A DNA stretch of 64,000 nucleotides from CAYJNO01 sp964371715 (lineage in GTDB: Bacteria > Bacillota_I > Bacilli_A > Erysipelotrichales > Erysipelotrichaceae), in contig CAYJNO010000002.1 in assembly GCA_964371715.1 (NCBI GenBank), positions 1-64,000 on the forward strand, given 5' to 3'. Both the position numbers and the translations under genes were made by a program. Of the stretch, positions 24,770 to 34,699 are shown piece by piece; positions within the stretch are counted from its first letter, which is position 1; each line of letters starts with the position of its first letter. The notes beneath the pieces are model-generated. The model was given only the letters and a program-made list of their open reading frames with translations. It had not been told where the DNA came from and searched no databases.

Positions 24770-25723
24770 TTATTTCATAGAAAAGATAAAAGCAAACAAA
24801 TTGTAATTCCATTTTCTTACACATCTAAAGTAAAAATTTTTCATCCCTTTCAAGCTTCTTAAATAAGGGTTTTTATAATAATTGGGAAAATTTTTAGTTA
24901 AAATTTCAATACTTAAATCTAGGGTAGTTTGTCGGTCTTTTTTATCTTTTATTTTAACAGCTCTTAAAAATGAATTACCTAAGAAAAATTTAGTAAATAA
25001 ATATTCTAACTCGTTATGGTATTCATCATAAATATTATTATCTTTATAATGCTTTAATAACTTTTCAAATACAATAATCATATCTTTAACTTTATCATTA
25101 TGAGTATGGGTTATAGAGCCATCTCTTTGTACATAGTGGACAAAGCTTTCTTCGATGAAGCTAATCTTATTTAAATATGGTGTTATTGCATATAAGAAAT
25201 AAGCATCTTCATAACGATAACCAGTTGGAAAGGTAACTGGAATATTTTTAATAGTTTCTGTTTTATATAATTTATTCCAAAGTGTTGCCATTAGTTTTAC
25301 TAACATTTCTTTCTTTGGCTGATATGGACCATCAATACCAATTATTTCTTTATCTGGATATTCCCATATAAAATTTGATACAACAACATCAGCATCATCT
25401 TCCATTGCTTTCTTTAGCATTTTTTCATACATATCTAATTCTATATAATCATCACTATCTACAAACCCAAAGTATGGTGTATCAACTTTACTTAAACCAA
25501 AGTTTCTTACATCAGCTATGCCACCATTTTCTTTTATATAACTTTTTATATTAGGATATTTTGCTGCATATTCATCTATAATATTTTGACTATTATCTGG
25601 TGATGAATCATTTACCACAATAATTTGAATAGGTATTGTTTGATTTACTAAAGTATCTAAACATTTACTTAAATACTGTTCAACATTATATACAGGAACT
25701 ATAACACTAATTAGAGTATCCAT
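24770..25723 (-). CDS. Family 2 glycosyltransferase
   Basis: A 317-aa GT-A-fold glycosyltransferase. The N-terminus SVIVPVYNVEQYLSKCLDTL, the VVNDSSPDNS nucleotide-sugar segment, GGIADVRNFGL and the metal-binding FVDSDDY motif (about residues 88-94) are textbook GT2. A conserved helical C-terminus ends without a membrane helix. It is the last gene of an operon with GtrA and an LTA-synthase-family protein, so it may glycosylate teichoic acid or another surface polymer; this is inference. Confidence 0.88.
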   Translation of the reverse strand: MDTLISVIVPVYNVEQYLSKCLDTLVNQTIPIQIIVVNDSSPDNSQNIIDEYAAKYPNIKSYIKENGGIADVRNFGLSKVDTPYFGFVDSDDYIELDMYEKMLKKAMEDDADVVVSNFIWEYPDKEIIGIDGPYQPKKEMLVKLMATLWNKLYKTETIKNIPVTFPTGYRYEDAYFLYAITPYLNKISFIEESFVHYVQRDGSITHTHNDKVKDMIIVFEKLLKHYKDNNIYDEYHNELEYLFTKFFLGNSFLRAVKIKDKKDRQTTLDLSIEILTKNFPNYYKNPYLRSLKGMKNFYFRCVRKWNYNLFAFIFSMK

Positions 25724-25725
25724 TT

Positions 25726-26142
25726 TTATACCTCTTCTTTTTTAGTCCATTTAACTACAATTGACATTACAATAAAATTTAATGGAATTGTAATTGGTAA
25801 AGCAAATGCTTTTGCAAATAATTCTGGTGCATTTAGCACATCTACTATAAATACTGTTATTATCATATTAATAATAATACCTGGTAAATAACTTAATGGA
25901 AACAACACAAAAGATTTTAAAGAAGGTTTTGTATTATATGTAAAATGCATGTTTAAAAAATATGAAAATACCATTGTAATTGCATCACCTAATAAACTAG
26001 CAACGCCTACATTAATGCCAACATATACACCAGCCATATATATTAATATAGCTCCTACTGTATTAAAACCTCCTATTAAACCAAATGTTAAAAACTGTTT
26101 GTTTAAAAACTTTTCCTTTATCAAATTTATCATTAACTTCAC
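25726..26142 (-). CDS. GtrA-family membrane protein (lipid-linked sugar flippase)
   Basis: A 138-aa membrane protein with four hydrophobic helices and the GtrA signature FLTFGLIGGFNTVGAILIY near the N-terminus. GtrA/GtcA proteins are thought to move undecaprenyl-linked sugars across the membrane for surface-polymer decoration. It lies two bases from each neighbour, between the LTA-synthase-family gene and the GT2 gene. Confidence 0.85.
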   Translation of the reverse strand: MKLMINLIKEKFLNKQFLTFGLIGGFNTVGAILIYMAGVYVGINVGVASLLGDAITMVFSYFLNMHFTYNTKPSLKSFVLFPLSYLPGIIINMIITVFIVDVLNAPELFAKAFALPITIPLNFIVMSIVVKWTKKEEV

Positions 26143-26144
26143 CT

Positions 26145-28229
26145 TTAATCTAATAGCTCTTTTAAGCTATAGTTTTTTATTAATACATTTTCACCATATT
26201 CTTTATTATTATATGCATAGTCAAATAATTTTATATCACCCACTACTTCTCCGCCATATGTTAATAAATAATTATTAAATGTTGAGCTAAAGACATCATC
26301 ACCCATATAAAAATTTGGATTATAATCTAAGCCAAATAAATTAGCAATTGTTGGCAGCATATCTACTTGATCAACATATAAGTCGATTTCTTGGCCTTCC
26401 ATACGGTTATTCCAAATAACTAATGGAACTTTTTCAACATCATGTGCTTCAACCACATTTTTTTGCTCTTTTAAATAATCACTATCTTTGTACATATAAG
26501 AATAATGATCACTCATTACTACAATAGTTGTATTATCTAATAAACCATCTTCTTCAAGCTTAATTATTAATTCTTCTAAATATTTATCTGTATAACCAAT
26601 TACATTACGATAACAAGCTTCTTCGCCTTCTACATTATCAGCTTCGCAGAATTTGTTGTCGATATATCCGCCATGACCTGAGTATGTAATTACAAATGAC
26701 ATAAATTTTTCATCACCACTAACATACATGTCATAAATTTCATCTTCATTCAAATAACGATCATCATAATATTTCTTACCATATCCTTCATCATATAAGA
26801 AATATGAATTATCATAATCCCAAGCTTCATGGAATGTACTTCTAGCATAGAAATCACCATAGTTACTATGAATTGATGTCGTTAGATAGCCAGCTTCTTT
26901 AAATAAATGAGCTAATGAATAATCAAAGTTATTAGCACTTGCTTCATAGATATTATAATTAGTAGGAATATAGAACCCTGTATTTAAGGCAAATTCAGTA
27001 TTATGTGTACGCCCACCACTATAGTTAACAGCATGATAGTTATTAAAGTTAATACCTGTATCCATCATCATCGATAATGTTGGCATTGTTTCTTCGTCTA
27101 CTACCCAACTATCTAAAGTTTCAGCCATAATTAATATTAGATTTTCATCTTGTAAACTACCAGTATATTCATTTTCTATTTCTTTGTTATTATTGTTGAC
27201 ATATTCATTTAACTCTTCATTATTGTTACTAAATAAGTCATTAAAAAGGAAATTATTTAAATCTTGAAAAATATATTCATATACACCAGCTATCTGCATT
27301 ACACCAACGCGATAAGTAAACTGTTCATAAGTTACTAATGAAGATACATTAAATAAAAATGTTTTTTTACGATAACTATAATCTTCTTCATACATTAATC
27401 CCATAGCCAAAAATCTAAAACTAAAAGCCATTACTAATAAAGATACTATTACTTTACGATTAGCTTGTTGCTTATTCTTATAGATAAAGATACATCCTGC
27501 AATCATTAATAATACTGCTACAATATTTAGTACATAAAATTCTAGAGTTAAACTATGTTTTACAAATGGTAAAAAATCTACTGCTTCTTGAACATTATAA
27601 ATATCAAAAACACTAAAGAAACTAAATAATGAATCATAATTTAAGTATTGTCCATTTACTATTAATATAAAGACAACATATATTATGATAAAGATAATAC
27701 ATGATATATGTTTATTTTTTAAATAAGTAATTAAACTAAATAAGAAAATATAAAATAAACTAAAAGAAATAATTAAGTCATTTACATAACCTTCCATTAT
27801 TAGTGAAAACATTAAAACTGGATAAACAAAGATTAAACAAGCCATAAAATAACTAGATGATATACTATCTTTTACTAAATAATAGACTGCAATGCTTTGA
27901 ATAAAGTTAATAACTCCTATAATTACTAACTCATTTGTGAGATCAACTGTATCAATTGTTATAAAGTAGAAAAAATAACTTCCGACTAAAGATAAAACAA
28001 GACTAAATACACTATGTTTTTTTAAATCATAATCGATATTTTTCTTATTGAAATACAAATAAGCAATGTTGACTAATAATGCTGTAAAAGCATAACCAAT
28101 AAATAAACTATTAGTCGTGATACTATACGTTTCAACACTAATTATTTGATGCGCAAATACTCTAATAATTAAAGCATGTAGTAAAGTTACTAAAATTTGT
28201 AACTGATATTTTTTTATAAATTTTTCCAT
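26145..28229 (-). CDS. LTA synthase-family phosphoglycerol transferase (sulfatase fold)
   Basis: A 694-aa membrane enzyme with about ten N-terminal hydrophobic segments (residues about 10-310) and an extracellular sulfatase-like domain (about 360-680). The metal-binding motif LILIMAETLDSW opens the domain; Thr408 in SGGRTHNTEFALNTG fits the phosphoglycerol-bearing threonine; VVMSDHYSYMY supplies further metal ligands. Such enzymes polymerise or transfer glycerol phosphate from phosphatidylglycerol. There are more N-terminal helices than in S. aureus LtaS (five), so it may act on a different acceptor. First gene of the operon with GtrA and GT2. Confidence 0.82.
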   Translation of the reverse strand: MEKFIKKYQLQILVTLLHALIIRVFAHQIISVETYSITTNSLFIGYAFTALLVNIAYLYFNKKNIDYDLKKHSVFSLVLSLVGSYFFYFITIDTVDLTNELVIIGVINFIQSIAVYYLVKDSISSSYFMACLIFVYPVLMFSLIMEGYVNDLIISFSLFYIFLFSLITYLKNKHISCIIFIIIYVVFILIVNGQYLNYDSLFSFFSVFDIYNVQEAVDFLPFVKHSLTLEFYVLNIVAVLLMIAGCIFIYKNKQQANRKVIVSLLVMAFSFRFLAMGLMYEEDYSYRKKTFLFNVSSLVTYEQFTYRVGVMQIAGVYEYIFQDLNNFLFNDLFSNNNEELNEYVNNNNKEIENEYTGSLQDENLILIMAETLDSWVVDEETMPTLSMMMDTGINFNNYHAVNYSGGRTHNTEFALNTGFYIPTNYNIYEASANNFDYSLAHLFKEAGYLTTSIHSNYGDFYARSTFHEAWDYDNSYFLYDEGYGKKYYDDRYLNEDEIYDMYVSGDEKFMSFVITYSGHGGYIDNKFCEADNVEGEEACYRNVIGYTDKYLEELIIKLEEDGLLDNTTIVVMSDHYSYMYKDSDYLKEQKNVVEAHDVEKVPLVIWNNRMEGQEIDLYVDQVDMLPTIANLFGLDYNPNFYMGDDVFSSTFNNYLLTYGGEVVGDIKLFDYAYNNKEYGENVLIKNYSLKELLD

Positions 28230-28389
28230 AAAAACATTTTAACATAAAACCTAAAATTTTATGAAAAATAATTCTAAAATATTCTTTATTTTTACTTAAT
28301 ATTCTTCTATATTTTTACACATCAATTTACATAAATATTTGTAGTAATTTTTCTAATTTGTGTTAAAATGTCTTGTAGGGAGTAATTAT

Positions 28390-30813
28390 ATGAAATCTTT
28401 TTTAAAAAACACCTTAATATTTATCGTCATTATTGGCGTTATTATAATCGCAATTGGTACTGGATATGCCATTTCTATCCTTGCTGATAAACCAACTTTA
28501 GATTTAGAATTATTCCAATCTGATGAGTCAACAATTGTTTTAGATAGTGAAGGCAATGTTATTAGTGAGCTTGGATTATATATTAGAGATAATATTGAGT
28601 ATGATGATATGTCAACATCATTAATCGATGCTTTTTTAGCTATTGAAGATTCAAGATATTTTGATCATCCAGGTTTTGATATACCTAGATTTGCAAAGGC
28701 ATTTTTAGAGAACATTGAATCCATGAGTTTTGAACAAGGTGGAAGTACAATTACAATGCAACTTGTAAAAAATACTTATTTCCAAATTGATGCTGATGAA
28801 AATTCCACAATTGCTGAATCATCAATTGAACGTAAAGCACAAGAAATCTTTTTAGCTTTAGAATTAGAGATGAAGTTAGACAAAGAAGAAATATTTGAAT
28901 TATATGTTAACAAACTAAATTTTGGAGCTAATATTCGTGGAGTTGAAAAAGCTGCACAATATTACTTTGGTAAAAGTGTAGAAGATATCACAATAAGTGA
29001 AGCAGCAATGCTTGCTGGTATCATTAACGCACCAAACTACTATAATCCTGTATATAATTTAGATTATGCAACCGAAAGACGTGATGAAGTAATCGATTTA
29101 ATGTTATACCATGGTTATATTAGTGAAATAGAAGCAGAGCTTGCAAAAGCAATTAAACTTGAAGATTTACTTGTCTGTGATGGTGAACTATTGAACCCAA
29201 CAACAAGTCCATATCAAGCATATATCGATGCTGTAGTTGCCGAAGCATATGAAAAAACAGGATATGACCCTGTTTCAACACCAATGCAAATCTATACTTA
29301 TTTAGATCCAACACTTCAAGATGAAGTAAATAAAATACAAGATGGAGATTATGAGCATATCCAATATCATAAAGAGTTAAAACAAATCGCAATGATTACA
29401 ATAGATAATCAAACAGGAGCTATCTTAGCAATGTCTGGTGGTAGAGACTATGAAGGTGCAAGGATGTTTAATCGTGCAGTTGATATGTATATGCAACCAG
29501 GATCATCAATTAAACCTGTATTTAGTTATGCTTTAGCCTTTGAAGAGTTAGGTTGGGCAACATCACACATCGTAACTGATGAACCAATTACTTATTATGG
29601 TTCAAACATTCCAATTTATAACTATAACCGTAAATATTATGGTGATATAACTATCCAATATGCACATGGCAACTCATTAAATACACCTGTTGTAAAAACA
29701 GCACAAACAATAGTTGATGAATTTGGTGTACCATATGTTATTGATTATTTAAATAGTCTTGGTTTCTCTAAAGTAAATGAAGAACAATTTGATATGGGTT
29801 ATGCACTTGGTGGTTCAGGCTTTGTTGTAAGTCCTGAAGAATTAGCAGCAGCTCATGGTGTGTTACTAAATGAGGGAGTCTATGTTGAACCTCATACAAT
29901 TGAAAAGATTGTTTTCCAAAATGGTGATGTATATTATCCTAATTTAAGAGAAGAAGAGGTATTAAGTGCTGAATCTGCATATCTTACTTCAACATTAACA
30001 AAAGATGCAGTAAGCAGTAAATATTATAACTATATGCAAATTCTTCAAAGTCCATATGAAGTATATGCGAAAACAGGAACTAGTGATTGGGGAACTGATG
30101 GTATGGTTTATGGAATACCAAAAGGTGCTCCAAAAGATCGTTGGATGGTAGCATCTACTACTCAACATACAACAGTTATCTGGGAAGGTTTCGACATGGC
30201 AGTTGAAGGTGGCCAAACATGGCTAACAACTTCTGAAGGAGAATATAATATCCGTGGTAAAGCATTAAGAATTGTTCTAGATACCTTATACGCAGATGAA
30301 GAAGATTATCCAGCTGACATGCAAATGCCTGAAGGTGTTGAAGAAATTACACATATTAACGGTACATTCCCATATGCAACTGGAAGCGTAGGTTCATATA
30401 CAACTGGATTAATAAAAGATGAATTTAATGAGACAATTAATATCTATGATTCACCTTATCAAGCAAGTAACTTCACATCATTATCAGCACATCGTAATGA
30501 TGATGGAAGTATTGGAGTTGCCTTTGGTAGCTTTGCTTACTTAGATTCAAATGGATCATGGAAAAGAAATCTATCATTGCCAGAACACAATATCTATGCA
30601 ACAGGAGCCGTTATCTTTGATTATTCATGGGTATTTGGTAGTCCTAGATTCTATGTAGATATTTATTCAGGAGATTATCATGTAACATCATTATCAGGAA
30701 GTAATGCATATCTTTCAGGTTATGTAGGTTATGAATATGGAGGTCTAAAAGCTTGTGGATATGTTGTTTATGGCACAGGTTCTGTAAGTCAAACACGTTG
30801 TGATTATTTCTAA
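28390..30813 (+). CDS. Class A penicillin-binding protein (PBP1A type)
   Basis: An 807-aa bifunctional peptidoglycan synthase. A single N-terminal membrane helix is followed by the GT51 glycosyltransferase domain (IEDSRYFDHPGFD with the catalytic Glu, then QGGSTITMQLVKN) and the transpeptidase domain: Ser372 in PGSSIKP, an SxN at GNSLN, and KTGTSDWG. After the transpeptidase come about 130 residues of aromatic, glycine- and serine-rich sequence with two Cys near the end (KACGYV and TRCDYF), which I do not match to PASTA or other known PBP tails. AGGGAG at 28377-28382 supports ATG at 28390. Confidence 0.92.
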   Translation: MKSFLKNTLIFIVIIGVIIIAIGTGYAISILADKPTLDLELFQSDESTIVLDSEGNVISELGLYIRDNIEYDDMSTSLIDAFLAIEDSRYFDHPGFDIPRFAKAFLENIESMSFEQGGSTITMQLVKNTYFQIDADENSTIAESSIERKAQEIFLALELEMKLDKEEIFELYVNKLNFGANIRGVEKAAQYYFGKSVEDITISEAAMLAGIINAPNYYNPVYNLDYATERRDEVIDLMLYHGYISEIEAELAKAIKLEDLLVCDGELLNPTTSPYQAYIDAVVAEAYEKTGYDPVSTPMQIYTYLDPTLQDEVNKIQDGDYEHIQYHKELKQIAMITIDNQTGAILAMSGGRDYEGARMFNRAVDMYMQPGSSIKPVFSYALAFEELGWATSHIVTDEPITYYGSNIPIYNYNRKYYGDITIQYAHGNSLNTPVVKTAQTIVDEFGVPYVIDYLNSLGFSKVNEEQFDMGYALGGSGFVVSPEELAAAHGVLLNEGVYVEPHTIEKIVFQNGDVYYPNLREEEVLSAESAYLTSTLTKDAVSSKYYNYMQILQSPYEVYAKTGTSDWGTDGMVYGIPKGAPKDRWMVASTTQHTTVIWEGFDMAVEGGQTWLTTSEGEYNIRGKALRIVLDTLYADEEDYPADMQMPEGVEEITHINGTFPYATGSVGSYTTGLIKDEFNETINIYDSPYQASNFTSLSAHRNDDGSIGVAFGSFAYLDSNGSWKRNLSLPEHNIYATGAVIFDYSWVFGSPRFYVDIYSGDYHVTSLSGSNAYLSGYVGYEYGGLKACGYVVYGTGSVSQTRCDYF

Positions 30814-30830
30814 AATTTAAACTCTATTAT

Positions 30831-30858
30831 AAAAGGACAATCAATTGATTGTCCTTTT
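30831..30858. terminator. Bidirectional terminator between PBP1A and the 1210-aa protein
   Basis: Perfect 28-base palindrome with arms AAAAGGACAATCAA, A-run on one side and T-run on the other. It reaches the stop codon of the convergent minus-strand gene. Confidence 0.85.
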
Positions 30859-33800
30859 ATTTATTTCTAATTAATTCATTTAAATTCTCTGTTATGAAAT
30901 TTGTTACACTATTTGATCTTGCATTATTTGGTATATTTGTTTCTACTTTATTGTTGACAGGTTCAATCCAATCAACTGTAATAGTTTTCTCACCTATATT
31001 GCCTAAACTATCAACATATTCAAACGTAAAACTTCCATTCTCTTTGAATGTATATGTATTTAAGCCATCGTTATTTGTAATTGTGATTTCTTCACTTGGA
31101 TTTTTTAATGTTACTATTACATCTTCATTTGTTCGTTCAACATTACTGTATTCAATAATGGCTTTAGGTATTGCTCGATCAATATTACTAACACTTGCTT
31201 CAATAGTATTAACATTACCTGCAATATCTTCTATTTCAAACTGGAATGTGCCATTTTCTGTAAAGGTATAGCTATCTTTTCCACCATTATTTTTAATTAT
31301 TATTTTTTCACTTGGATTAACTAATCTAACAACCGTATAGCCATCCACTTCTATATACTCTAACTCTGCAGTTGGATTTACTTTATCAATATTATCTACA
31401 TTTGCTGTTAAAACTCCAATATTTCCATCTTTATCTTGATAAGTAAATTTAAATTCACCATTTTCTGTAAAGATATAATAGTCTTGATTATCATTATTTA
31501 ATATTTTAATTGAATCATCACTTATTACACTTACCTTTACATCATGATTTATAGTTGATAAATGTGAATATTTAAGTGTTGGAATACCTTCTTTATGCTC
31601 AAGCCATGAAACACTTGAAACAATCTCGCTAGTATTTCCTAGTTTATCTTGAATAATAAAAGTAAAGCTACCGTTTTCTTCAAAGACATATGTATCACTT
31701 CCATTATTATTTAAGATAGTTATATTTTCACTATAATTATTTATTGTAGCTTCAACTGTATTACTTTCAGTATTCAATAATCCATATGAAATTGACGCAG
31801 TTGGAGCAGTACTATCAATCCAATCGACACTTATTTCTTTATAGATTGTATTATTTAATTCATCTTGTAGTTCAAATGTAAATGTACCATTTTCTGTAAA
31901 CGTATAACTTAGTTCATTATTTGTTGTATTTACTGCAGTTAATTCTTTTGACGTGTTAGCTAATGTTACTGTGACAGCATTGCTTGTATGCGTATCTTCA
32001 CTGAAGTTAACATCTAATTTTAATTCTTCTTTTTTAGTGATATCCTCATAAACTCTTAGTTCACCAACTGCAACAACATCTGTTGATCCATAATTTTGGA
32101 CACTTGTAAAACGAATATATTTAGCAGAAACAGATGTTTCTAATTGCATATTTTCTATAGTGTTATCATTATCCCAAATTGGACTTAAATATACACTTTC
32201 CCAATTTTCTTGATCCATACTTACTTCTATTGATGCTTGTTTAATACGATTACTTGTATCTATGCTATTTGGTATATATTCAAGTGCGCTTAAAAAGATT
32301 GGTTCATTAAGTATAATTTCAACAAACTTATTATGATCATTGCTATTAGTTTGCCACACTGTCTCATTAATACCATCAATTACATTATTAACACTATAAT
32401 TACTAGTATTTAGTTCTGTTGAATAATCACCAATATTAATCATGCTTTTTTCAACATATGTTCTTTCAGGTGTATATACTTCTTTGGTAAAAGCATAACT
32501 TTTTGTATTACTTGGAAGTGTTTTACCAAATGCTTTAATTCTAAAATCAAGTGTAATATCTTCTGTTAATAAGGGATTTTCATCTTGATAATTTACCCAT
32601 TCATTTTTATTAATATCAAACCATTGTAGTTTTTCTAAATCACCATACACACTATTTTCAAAGTCATTAAAATAAATAGAGCTTTGAGTACCTGCAGATA
32701 ATATATCAATATAACACAAATTTTCTTCATCATAACTTTGATCTTTAAAATGTACAATAATATCATCTGTACTATTTACTAACGCTAATTCTTCAGCATT
32801 TAAAACATATTCATTAGCATTTGTGCTTGTCCATGTATTTTGATTATCTAAACTGAATTCCCATTCAAAATCTAAATTTTGATATTGGCTTGATACGATT
32901 ATTGTATTAGCTTTATCTCCATCAAATGAAAAATCAAAATAATCTTTTTCAAGACTATTATATAAATCATTAGCTACATCTTTAATCGCGTTAGCTTGAA
33001 TATGTTCTTCATTTGTAATATTTGTTGCTTCTAGTAATGCTGTTTCTAACATACTATTTACTATTTTAATATTTGAAGGTTCTGTTAGATTATTTTTAAT
33101 ATTCATTACTAAATCATACATTGGTAAAGGATAATATTTTAAATTTGTAATTGTTTCTTCTATTAAACTTATGAGTTCAACATCAGTTGTCTTTTCATCA
33201 TTTAGTATAATATTAATTCGTGCCTCTATGATATCTAAGTTAAAATTTTGTAATGTTAATGCATTATTATATATAGATATCATAGCATCTTTATCATTAT
33301 TAAATGATTGAGCTAATAAATATTCTAATACTACTTTTTCATAATTATTATAATCATTTATTGCTGCTTGAGCTAAAATCATATAGGATAAAGAATACTC
33401 ACTTACATATTCTTGCTCTCCCCAATTATTTAAGGGTCTTACATTATTACTAGATTCTTTCCAACCATTAATATCATGACTTAATATCCAGATGGCTTCA
33501 TCATTATTTACTAACTCATATTTTAAATAAGCAACATTTAAACTTTGTGATACCATAGTTGATGGTACACCATTAACAGCTAGCAAGTTACTTCCAAAAT
33601 TGGCAATAGTATTTGAGTTTCCTCCATCCTCAATTACCATCCATAATTTTGGTGTATTATCATTCGTTATATTATAGTTTTCTAAATTATATTTAGCATT
33701 ATATTGTTCATATGTTTCTAAGCTATAGTATTGTTCTTTACTATAGTTTGCATCATCATTAAAACTAATATAACTATATGGATTATAAATATCTTCTATA

Positions 33801-34489
33801 TCATTATTTGTACTATATTCATTTAACCAAGTTATTGAATTATCATCAATCATATTATTCATTACAAGTCGCATTTCTTCTACTTCTAATGATTCAAATA
33901 TTTGATTATTTAATTTATTATCATGATATAAAGTTTTGTATGTTTCATATCGATTTAAGGCAGTTGTACAATTAGCACAATCCTTATCACTTATCCAAGT
34001 ATCAATATTATCTGCATGTGTTAATGATAGTGATACCATCATTTTTTTTGCTAACTCACCTACAGTACCATTTGCATCATTTAATGGTGTTATATTATTT
34101 GTATCTTCCCAATGATTAGTTTTAAATTGATGTAATATTTCAATAGCATTAATATAATCACTATTTGTTTCACCACCTAAAATTAATAATTTTAATGTTT
34201 CTATATCATTTAAAAGCCAAGTTATTGTCTCTGCTTTTTCTTGACTTGAGTTCATATATTCAATTAACTCATTATATCCAAATCTTTCAACAAACTCTCT
34301 TTGTAAAACTAATTCCTCTACTTCACTTGTAATTGTATCTTCATATAATGTATTAATTATTTCATCATATTCATTTACTTCTAAAATTTCATTATTATCT
34401 TCGTTAGCTAAGAGATTAACACTCATAATACTAACAATATTTAAGAGAATTATACTCCCAAAAATTATTTTCCCTAATCTATTAATCAT
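30857..34489 (-). CDS. Large secreted protein with discoidin and five Ig-like repeats
   Basis: A 1210-aa secreted protein. Signal peptide at residues about 1-28 (IIFGSIILLNIVSIMSVNLLA). The N-terminal 500 residues have no family I can name with confidence; MVIEDGGNSNTIANFGSNL resembles, from memory, a transglutaminase-like segment in other Firmicute surface proteins, but the Cys and His expected there are not present. A discoidin (F5/8C, CBM32-like) domain lies at nt about 32450-32040, ending GELRVYED. Five Ig-like repeats of 65-70 residues follow (nt about 32020-30950), each with YxFTENGxFxFxxxDxxGN and ending in D(W/N)I(D/E). No membrane helix or sorting motif closes the protein, so it is released or held by its repeats. 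Confidence 0.75.
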   Translation of the reverse strand: MINRLGKIIFGSIILLNIVSIMSVNLLANEDNNEILEVNEYDEIINTLYEDTITSEVEELVLQREFVERFGYNELIEYMNSSQEKAETITWLLNDIETLKLLILGGETNSDYINAIEILHQFKTNHWEDTNNITPLNDANGTVGELAKKMMVSLSLTHADNIDTWISDKDCANCTTALNRYETYKTLYHDNKLNNQIFESLEVEEMRLVMNNMIDDNSITWLNEYSTNNDIEDIYNPYSYISFNDDANYSKEQYYSLETYEQYNAKYNLENYNITNDNTPKLWMVIEDGGNSNTIANFGSNLLAVNGVPSTMVSQSLNVAYLKYELVNNDEAIWILSHDINGWKESSNNVRPLNNWGEQEYVSEYSLSYMILAQAAINDYNNYEKVVLEYLLAQSFNNDKDAMISIYNNALTLQNFNLDIIEARINIILNDEKTTDVELISLIEETITNLKYYPLPMYDLVMNIKNNLTEPSNIKIVNSMLETALLEATNITNEEHIQANAIKDVANDLYNSLEKDYFDFSFDGDKANTIIVSSQYQNLDFEWEFSLDNQNTWTSTNANEYVLNAEELALVNSTDDIIVHFKDQSYDEENLCYIDILSAGTQSSIYFNDFENSVYGDLEKLQWFDINKNEWVNYQDENPLLTEDITLDFRIKAFGKTLPSNTKSYAFTKEVYTPERTYVEKSMINIGDYSTELNTSNYSVNNVIDGINETVWQTNSNDHNKFVEIILNEPIFLSALEYIPNSIDTSNRIKQASIEVSMDQENWESVYLSPIWDNDNTIENMQLETSVSAKYIRFTSVQNYGSTDVVAVGELRVYEDITKKEELKLDVNFSEDTHTSNAVTVTLANTSKELTAVNTTNNELSYTFTENGTFTFELQDELNNTIYKEISVDWIDSTAPTASISYGLLNTESNTVEATINNYSENITILNNNGSDTYVFEENGSFTFIIQDKLGNTSEIVSSVSWLEHKEGIPTLKYSHLSTINHDVKVSVISDDSIKILNNDNQDYYIFTENGEFKFTYQDKDGNIGVLTANVDNIDKVNPTAELEYIEVDGYTVVRLVNPSEKIIIKNNGGKDSYTFTENGTFQFEIEDIAGNVNTIEASVSNIDRAIPKAIIEYSNVERTNEDVIVTLKNPSEEITITNNDGLNTYTFKENGSFTFEYVDSLGNIGEKTITVDWIEPVNNKVETNIPNNARSNSVTNFITENLNELIRNK

Positions 34490-34532
34490 ATTTACTATAA
34501 ACTATTTAAAAATATTGCCTTTCTACTCCGGT

Positions 34533-34550
34533 AATATACATATGTATATT
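34533..34550. promoter_or_regulatory. 18-bp palindrome in divergent region
   Basis: AATATACATATGTATATT is a perfect 18-base palindrome 43 bases upstream of the 1210-aa protein gene and 150 bases before the divergent membrane protein. It may be an operator; it is AT-only apart from one C and one G. Confidence 0.35.
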
Positions 34551-34699
34551 TGTCGAATTACATAATACCATAAAAAGTAACAAGTGTAAACATTATTCAA
34601 GATAATTTAGTCTTTTGTGTTTATATTTATGTTATTTATGAACTTTTAATACATTTGTTAACTATTTTATGTTAAATTTATTTAGAAAAGAGGTTTATT

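Noticed and set aside
30849..31271. Plus-strand open frame of 140 codons antisense to the Ig-like repeats
   Set aside because: Product of biased codon use in the repeats on the minus strand; starts inside a terminator.
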